DNA from: Sacculina carcini
Taxonomy: Eukaryota > Arthropoda > Thecostraca > Sacculinidae
Assembly: GCA_916048095.2 (NCBI GenBank)
Contig: OU696577.1
Location: 2,696,501 to 2,760,500, forward strand
Length of the DNA stretch: 64,000 nt
Reading direction: 5' to 3'
Shown: piece after piece, positions 56,518 to 64,000 of the stretch
Numbering within the stretch: position 1 is the stretch's first letter
How the letters are laid out: the number at the start of each line of letters is the position of its first letter
Position numbers and translations under genes: made by a program
The notes under the pieces: model-generated
The model's database searches: none
Told to the model about the DNA's origin: nothing
The model's input: only the letters and a program-made list of their open reading frames with translations

Positions 56518-59500
56518 ATAATCACAATACTCAGACGCGTGAACGCTTTGGGCCTAGTTGCAGGTGACAGTCGCGTGCGTATTTGTGTGCGTGTGTGTGT
56601 ACCGGTTATCTGTTGACGTGTGCCCGCGACTGCAATGCGTCGCTGTCACCACCATGTCCGGGTGTGTCCGTCGTCGTAGACTGTCTCTTCCACAAGCTCT
56701 TTCTCGCTAGCGTCGCTCTGTCGCTATAGTCTCACCTGCGCATTCTGCTTAACGGTGCATTTGTGGGGCCTCCAATCGGATTTAACAGCCGCCAGAGAGG
56801 CAAATGCATGCTCGCATCCTCCTAGTTGCTCTGACAAGCGTAACAAGCCCAGTCTCGGCGCTAATCCGACAAACGGGCATTGTGAACAAACTTGCATTGG
56901 ACCGGGTTTAGGTGTCTGCAATACGCCAGATTTGGTCTGAATCACGTCCCGGGCGAATTTTCATCGCTAGAGCTCACAATGGGATTGCACTACTTTGCTA
57001 GGCCAATTTCGGGCGGTAGCTTTTGTGTGGTTGCATTCTGGAGTAACAAATGAGAATATCATGTTGCATCCGGTATATGGCTAATGAAATCAAATTCATA
57101 AGAACACACAAAATCACATAATTCATAAGAAAAATAATATATTGCCATTTATACTATCATTGCAATCGTTATGAATTTTTCATGAATCATTTGATATCTG
57201 ATAATTAAGCCTTGTTCAAATAATTGGTGTTCTCCAGAATCCTTATATTTCTAAATTATATTATTGCTCAATTGTCGACGTGAGCGCTAGTTACAGACAC
57301 GTTTTAGCAGATATTCATAATATCAGAATCAATGCAAGGTCTTATAGGCCTTTCCGTAGGCAATATTTCGGTGCCCCATTATAAGTAAAGCACCATTATA
57401 ATAGAGGTCCGGTTTTGGGAAAATGCACTTACGAGCAGCCCCTCGGTCTCCATTAATTTAGGGACTTGTATGCCCTAATTCATGATAAATATTTATTTCG
57501 TGCGTAAGGCAATGGGGCACCTCAACACTCGGGACCCCCGGCTGGGGAGTTTGGGGGGGGGGTGCTACGGTGATGCGCACAATTAAAGTGTCTCTCTGAA
57601 TTTGTATGCTTTTTTTGCGCAATCGGTGAACTCATTTGGCTGCTTGCTTTGGCCCATTTTTGCGGTGTCTTTTCCATTACTATGCTAGTCGTGCCGTGGT
57701 TTCTGTCTGGCCGCGCACGCGTGTGCCGCCGTATTTACGATTATTCTTGTGGATGTTGGCAGCACACGGTGTGGTCCACTGTGTCTCGCCCCCACGCCCT
57801 CCTTCGTTGACCACATCTTCACCATGCTTGCTTCTAACTTGCTCTCTCCGTGGCACGTGAGCTCGCGTATTTGGTGCGTGCGTTCGTGCGTGCGCGTGCG
57901 TGTGTATGTATCGATATGAGTGTGCACGTGTTCAAAATCTGCTGCGACTGAGTGCGTACTAATGGACCTCGTCCATTAGTACAAGTTAATGGTAATTTGT
58001 TCCTTCTTCGATCACACTCGTCCACTCATGGGCACACAGACACACACACACACACACACACATACACATACATGCTGCTGCATCGCTAGAAGTTGTGTGT
58101 TTGTATGGGTTTTGTGCTTATACGTATGTGCTGTGTATACTGGAGACTGTATATGTGTGTGTGTGCATGTGTGTGTGTACGAGAGGCTGGTCAGTGAGGT
58201 TATGCGGTGGTCTCCAAAGTAGGAGAGGCGTAGTTGCGGCCAATGACGTTGTCGGCTGAATATCAATGCGTCGAACTGTGATCTCACTTAATATGCACGT
58301 GTGCGCGCGAGTGTGTGACTGTGTGTGCTGGCATCTTGTTGACATATTGGACGATCAGACAGTGCGAGTGTGGACCACACACGTGCCAAGTGCCCTGTGG
58401 TGACCTGCGTCGCCCATTTGTGACCTCTGGTCATTGAACTCTCGCTGGCGTCGGTATCGTATGCATCGGTGATGTGGCACCGATATTCACCGTAGAATGG
58501 TAATTGTTGTCTAATTATAGTGCTGCTATTCGCCATCGATTCGAGCGCGATGCAATTTTGACTTCTTCTCTGTACTTCTTGCAGATATTTGCGTTCACTC
58601 AACAGTGAGTTTAAGCCGGTTATTCTGAGCGAAACTGACTGTTCTAGATGTCTCGCAATATTTTTTTTTGTCACAGACCGGAACACTGAATAGTATTGAC
58701 ACTTGAAAATGTCACACGGGGATGCCGCCTGGTGTGAATGAGCTCACTTTATTAAGGCCATTTAATTTTGGGCTTGGCAATGAGAGGCAATTAATGAGAT
58801 TCTTGACTAGCGTGGCGGGTACTTGCGATCTTGACCTAGTTGGCTTTTATCAAAGAACACAGTGACCTGAAATTATTCATCAAGTAGTCTACATGTCCTT
58901 CGCACATGCGTCAGCAATATCTCATATCTTCTAGTTTTTGGAACATGGTTCTTGTTTCTCGTGGAATAGCGTTCGATAGACATTGTCTTGTTCTGTCATG
59001 TAAGGCAATCCAGATGAGTACCCATTTACAGTGTCCTAGCGGACGCTATAGCTTTTTCTTGAGTATATTTTGGCCATGTTATGGCGCCTCAAGAGTGGTT
59101 TCTGTTCATAGAATCAATAGGGAGCTGATTTAAAAGATTAGTTTGGTTGGAGTCCTAGGTGTTTTTGTTTCTTGGGAGATTCATGAACATTCTTGTAGTT
59201 TTTGATCTTGAAGCCAGAGCTCTTAAAGAGCCGGCAGATTGTTTGTCTTTTCATTGTTCCATCGGGGCTTAAATTGACTACAATGCATGCTCGAACAGCA
59301 TGCTTTGTTCCCAGATTGTTGCTCCGAGATGGTTGGATGTTTGTTCCGAGATGGTTGTTGTTGTATGAGTGTGCGAGTGTGCGTGTGTTCTTGACGGATA
59401 TCTGATGTGGCTGAGATGTCCATGTCAAAACGGTCGTTGGCATTGGCTTTAAGCGTTGCTAGATTCTCACTGTTTGCTATTGAACCACAAGCAATCTGGA

Positions 59501-59660
59501 GAGAGCGTAGGCTTAGTTGCTTGGCTTCGTACACACACACACACGCAGGCACACACGCACACCATTTACTGAGGGGAGGCAACAACTTGTGAGAAAAATA
59601 GAGCGATAGGGTAACTTTCAGCACCCAGCACAGCCATATACACTTACGAAGACATACACC

Positions 59661-59712
59661 GACACACACACACACACACACATACACACATGCACACACG
59701 CACACACACACA
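59661..59712. repeat. (CA)n microsatellite
   Basis: About 50 bp of CA with interruptions (cat, cgc). Confidence 0.85.
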
Positions 59713-59820
59713 CGCACATACCAGGTAGAAGATGATGGCGGGCCATTATTCACGCGCATTGACGTAGGCACGCGTGTTATAGCGCGGCGACCTGACCGCT
59801 GGTCACTGGGTGACTGTGCG

Positions 59821-59850
59821 GGTCAGGTGAGGTGAGGTCAGGTCAGGTGG
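59821..59850 (+). promoter_or_regulatory. Tandem GGTCA/GGTGA half-sites
   Basis: The run ggtcaggtgaggtgaggtca then ggtcaggtgg is a 5-bp tandem (AGGTC/AGGTG) that creates overlapping nuclear-receptor-like half-sites. It may simply be a minisatellite. Confidence 0.3.
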
Positions 59851-61449
59851 GGGCGGCGGTGGCGCTGCACGACACCATTGTCTACGTGGACAATGTGCGT
59901 TGATTGTTTATTAGTTGGTGTTGTGAGTCACCGCGTGCTTAAGCTGCCGCTGGTGCACGTGTGTATGTATGTGTGTGTATGTATGTGTGTGTCTGTGTGT
60001 GTGTAAGGGTCACGTACCACTGCCTGATACGTGGTTCTCCCCGTGTAGTCCAATTTTTCAAGATCTTATTTGAAGCTAAATTGTTTGATTGTATATTAAA
60101 TTGTTCCTGTCTAATATGGTCACTATGTTTGCGTTTTTATGCTTAATTTTGAACAAGGTGTACTTTAGAATGAAGAAACGAAATGCCATATGCTGGAATG
60201 TATGCTTTTTAAGTTTAATATACGTTTTGTTGTTATTGCTAATTAGTTGGTGTTTTTCAGTTCATCTTACAGTCTCCCGTTGTCCAGCGGACGTGATTTT
60301 TGTGTTTCTCATTGTGTTGTCAATTAAATAACTCCTCTTCATTGGTCATTTCATTCTTTCGTCTACGTTGTTTAACCGATGTTTTATTGAGGATGTGACG
60401 AATTGCCGGGATGGGTCGTTGAATTCTTTTAGCTGGGTTATATCTGTGTTTTTGTGGGTCAAGCGAAGCATTGTCATGACTAATTACTAAACACTTCCTT
60501 CTCTGGTCTGTGCCACTCCTAATACACGATGTTCTACGTTCTTTCATGTCGTTCATCGCAGTTTAACCTACTGATATGCTAATATATACTCATTGAACGT
60601 GCATGTAATTTTCCTCACTTATCCAATGTATTTGTTTTCTTGTCTTGGCGCAATCCAGATCGTCATGCTCATATATTTGTAGTGTGCGTGCATTTGCATT
60701 GTGATTTTGAAAGCTTTCTAACTTCTGAGATGCCTTGTTTATTTGCTCGTATGTGTATGCGCTTGTATGTGTGCGCGTTTGCGAGGGATATTTACTGCAG
60801 TCAGCGATGTACTATGTGAAGCTCTCTGTTGACCCACACTGTTGCCCGGTGTCAGAATGTCGTCTAATTGTGTTATAATGATGGGTACACAGCACACACA
60901 CACACACACACACAAGCACACTCGTGTTGTGTGTGTGTCTGTATATATCTATGTATGTATGTGTGAGCAACTCAAGCTTGCCTACAAGTCATGTAAATGG
61001 TGGCCGCAGGGTGCAGAGTCGTGCCAGCGTGCTGGGAAATTATAAATTAATTGCTCTCAACCACTTATCTCTGCTATCCGGCGCTCGCATGTCGTCGGCT
61101 TGACTCGGCTTCTTCCTGCTGCAATTTGTCTGATGCCAGACGTCTAGATTGAGCCCAGATATGGCCGGGATGATGTATGTGCCTCGACGCCATTCTCCGC
61201 TTGCACCATCCACTTACACTTGGGCCTATGCAGCTGGATCGATTGCTGCAACATTGCCTTGCTTTGTGTTTTGTTCATGTTTGAACAAGTTTTGCATGTG
61301 GTGTTTGCGTGTGCGTCGGCCTTAAACGGTCAACTATGTCTCATTCATCATTTGTTCCACAATCTCTATTCTGCGCACGTCTATTGGTGTGTGCGTATGT
61401 GTGAGTTTAGGCAGTTGTTTGTGCATGTCAGCCGGTTTATAATTTGCAG

Positions 61450-61589
61450 TCAGACAAATTGTGTTTGTGGCTGGCGGCCGCTGCGCTGGCAAACTTGGCG
61501 CAACACTCGCGACGGAAATTGCACGCCAAGTGATAAACGACACGTCGCGTCGCCTCTACAAGGCCCGATCAACCTCGGCATTTGACCGT
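61450..61589 (+). CDS. Tentative exon
   Basis: A GC-rich 140-base stretch between a good acceptor (aatttgcag) and a good donor (GACCGT|gtatgt). One frame is open throughout: RQIVFVAGGRCAGKLGATLA, TEIARQVINDTSRRLYKARS, TSAFDR. It would complete the split codon left by PLEKHA-like exon 8 (G+TC, Val) and end in phase 0. The donor continues into a GT array, as at other real exons here. I do not recognise the peptide. It could belong to the PLEKHA-like gene, to another gene, or be chance. Confidence 0.3.
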
Positions 61590-62063
61590 GTATGTATGTG
61601 TGTGTGTGTGTGTATGTGTGTGTGTGTGTGTTGTGGTTGCTTTGTTTCTGTCTGCGGTGCAAAGTTTGCACGTTTGTACGTGTCGCGCCGCGTGGCAATC
61701 CACTGTTGTTTTGAATTTCCCCACTGCTGATCTCAGTATATTACAGTCTTATTCTGGAACCCACTCTTCTCTAATGGAGTACGACTGTAGCTTTGTCTTG
61801 CTAGTGTTTTAATGTGGTTATGACGTCGCGGGTATATCCTGATGTTCATGCCTCGGCGTCAGCAAGTCGAATGTGTTTGCCCTGCTTTCATTGTATCATT
61901 ACCTCACTGATGGTGTGGTATGGAATTACTGGGATTTGGAGGATTATTTTCAATGTGGACCTTTTTCTGGCAGTGGTATGCAGGTGATCGGTTCTCACGT
62001 TTGCATGGTATATATAATTCTCACGATGATCCGTGATGATCCGTTTGCAGAATGGCTTATTAG
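61590..62063. other. Flank of the tentative exon
   Basis: A (GT)n-rich run at 61590-61632, then unique sequence up to the transposon at 62064. Confidence 0.5.
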
Positions 62064-63583
62064 TAGGGTGACCTTTTGTTGCAAATGCAACTTTTTCATC
62101 ATAGAGAAGCCCAATTTATTTATCTGAGTTGAGTATTAGAGACGTTTCAAATGCAAATTTTTGCAACTTCTTGTCTTTTGCGCAACGCTTGCAACTCTTT
62201 CATTTTTAAGAGCAATTATTTTGGATTTACGACAATTCTTGAACTTTTAGAACAATTATTTCAAACTACCAGGCAAAAATTTCCGTCGTAAAGTTGTGCA
62301 ATGCAGCATATGCAGCATAAACTTGATGAATATGTATCTGGAAGACAAGTGAATATTGTGCCCGTTGCATATATAACTTCTGTGTGTGGTGATATGTACT
62401 GTTTATGTGCATTCATCCTGCGTATGTACGTTCCCATAGCCATAATATAGACATATACACTATAATATAGACATAGACAATATAATATAGACATAGACAA
62501 TATAATATAGACATAGACAATATAATATAGACATAAATACTATAATATAGACATAACACTGATATAGACAGGTGAATTTGTGCTATAAAATTAAAGTTTT
62601 ATTTTATATACTTTTCGAGCGACCTTAGAGCAACTACTTGGATCAATAGCACTTGAACATAATTTAACAACAATAACGTATATTTATAGCGCATATAAAT
62701 AACACACACGCGAGTCAAACACAAAAATGAGACACGACGATAATGGGAGGCGTGGTCGCAGCATCTACACAAATATGCGACATGTATAATAACATAAACT
62801 AAGCAAGTAAATGATGAAGACGATGAGATAGTTTAAATAATATCGGAAAAGGGTTGCAACAATAGAAGACTATAGTTTGGCATAAGGCGTCAGAGAGTGG
62901 ACCAATTACCGCATAATCAGATGATGTTTTATTTGGAAACTTCATTTAAACCTTGGAATATTCAAGAAAATTAACATTGAGTGAGTTTGTCAAATTATAT
63001 TATAGATTCAAAATGTCACTACCAGTCATCAGTGCGACAGATTCGACAGACTAAACAAGTATATTAAGTAAAGAATCTTAATGCAGCCGCCAATGCTCAA
63101 AATGCAAGCAATGTGCAATGCAATGCAAAATGCAAAGCGATGTGGAAGCAAAAACGTGAAACTCCCAAAGTGTAATGTTAAGGAGTTATTTCAGTGTTTA
63201 AATTTGTTTAAGCTATATTTAAAATCGGTGATGTTTTAGCAAAACATTGAGCTCAATGTATTATCGCAACTATTTGCGATTTTAGCGCATCGAAATGTCA
63301 CTCTTGTCGCCAGTGAGGTGAGGTGACAGTTGAAGCTCATGATGCATGCAATCCTAGCACAACCGCGAGTACTCAAAACGTATTGCAGCAATAGTTATGG
63401 AATGCAAGAAGTACAATGTTTTCTCCCAAAAAGTATGTTTTTCATAATTGAGTGATTTTCACTACCTTCTTACGGGTTGTAGAGAATTTTCAGCAAAATT
63501 TTAAGTGTAACTTTTTAGCGCAACTTTAAGTATTTTTAGCGCTACTTTTCTTGATGTTTTTTGCGCACCAAAAGGTCACCCTA
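62064..63583. mobile_element. Complete hAT-type non-autonomous transposon, 1,520 bp
   Basis: Termini tagggtgaccttttgttgc and gcgcaccaaaaggtcaccct(a) are inverted copies. They are flanked by a perfect 8-bp duplication cttattag (62056-62063 and 63584-63591). Words such as GCGCAAC/GCAACTTTT recur near both ends. A 20-bp tandem occupies 62441-62560. No transposase frame is legible. Confidence 0.85.
62441..62560. repeat. 20-bp tandem repeat inside the hAT-type element
   Basis: About six units of tataatatagacatagacaa; those at 62461, 62481 and 62501 are identical and the outer units vary. The last bases run into a partial unit near 62568. Confidence 0.85.
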
Positions 63584-63591
63584 CTTATTAG

Positions 63592-63798
63592 GTATATTGC
63601 TTCAAAATGGGTTATTGTAGCAAGTACCGTGTATCTTGAGGTATTTCAGTTGTAATTTGTTGTAACAAGTTGCCACTGGCATTGAACCGTCTTGAACAGA
63701 TGCATCTTCGGTGATACCTTACACCATTTTGTTCCCAATTACATGACAGGCTGTGGTTTACCGGCAAACATGTGTTCTCATATACACCTGATAACTAC
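63592..63798. other. Unique sequence, no gene seen
   Basis: AT-rich, without repeats or protein-like frames. Confidence 0.4.
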
Positions 63799-63990
63799 CT
63801 GCCGACTCCATGTCGTCGTGCTGTTGCCCCATAGTGGCGATATTTCGGCTTCTGTCGTGAAGATTGCTGGTTGGTTTGGACGTTGGCAAGTGCATATCCG
63901 CGGGTCATTCGATCTAGCACACAAATACGGTACCGGTGATTGTGCGAGATTCCGCGCAATTTGCTCGTCATCGTCGTCATTAGCGCTACC
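63799..63990 (-). CDS. Tentative minus-strand exon
   Basis: On the minus strand a 192-base stretch is open from a possible acceptor (gagatag at the window edge) to a donor CGGCAG|gtagtt: GSANDDDDEQIARNLAQSPV, PYLCARSNDPRICTCQRPNQ, PAIFTTEAEISPLWGNSTTT, WSRQ. The length is a multiple of three. I do not recognise the sequence, and another minus-strand frame is also open here. Weak support. Confidence 0.2.
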
Positions 63991-64000
63991 CTATCTCGAC

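Larger units (their letters stand above)
56526..61449. other. Repeat-rich interval, no firm gene
   Basis: Contains CA/GT arrays (58037-58062, 59661-59712, 59961-60003, 60893-60914), an AGGTCA-like tandem (59821-59850) and a G run near 57550. A possible 20-base exon (58585-58604, acceptor cttcttgcag, donor gtgagt) fits the phase left by exon 8, but is too short to support. Confidence 0.45.

Noticed and set aside
62441-62560. CRISPR-like array
   Set aside because: Units are directly adjacent without spacers in a eukaryotic transposon; a simple tandem repeat.

Overview
The window is nuclear DNA from an animal, most likely an invertebrate. Its genes have introns with GT/AG borders, polyadenylation signals and standard stop codons. 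Their products are metazoan: a complex I assembly factor, an RNA polymerase I subunit, a perilipin-like protein and a PLEKHA-type PH-domain protein. Non-coding DNA dominates and is full of (GT)n/(CA)n arrays, tRNA-derived SINEs, small hAT-type elements and retroelement scraps. I cannot name the clade from sequence alone, and there is no prokaryotic, organellar or viral gene block.

Layout: (1) 1-5.6 kb: a probable LINE tail, a small hAT-like element, the intronless minus-strand gene for an NDUFAF2-like protein (2777-3286), two tRNA-derived SINE pieces and a long foldback element (about 3.5-4.5 kb). (2) 5.65-9.96 kb: a four-exon plus-strand POLR1F (RPA43) gene. Its exon phases agree at every junction, and its introns hold an 84-bp-arm hairpin with a hammerhead-like core, a hAT-end fragment and a tRNA-Val-like SINE. 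(3) 13.3-14.4 kb: an intronless plus-strand gene for a divergent perilipin-like (Lsd-1-like) protein with a poly(A) signal. (4) 14.7-32.1 kb: about 17 kb with no convincing gene, holding a LINE reverse-transcriptase tail, hAT elements, long microsatellites and a cluster of AGGTCA half-sites. (5) 32.2-52.0 kb: a large plus-strand PLEKHA5/6/7-like gene, assembled from eight phase-compatible exons. It has a split PH domain and a very long Ser-rich tail, including one 4.57-kb exon, and its 3' end is not found. (6) 52-64 kb: mostly transposons, including two complete hAT-type elements with perfect 8-bp target duplications, plus two tentative exons.

The genes do not form a pathway; they are ordinary neighbours. 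The most interesting material is the transposon set with intact boundaries, the GT-repeat-embedded splice sites in two unrelated genes, the hairpin carrying a hammerhead-ribozyme-like core, and the PH-domain protein whose tail carries YxN and YxxM motifs like a docking adaptor.
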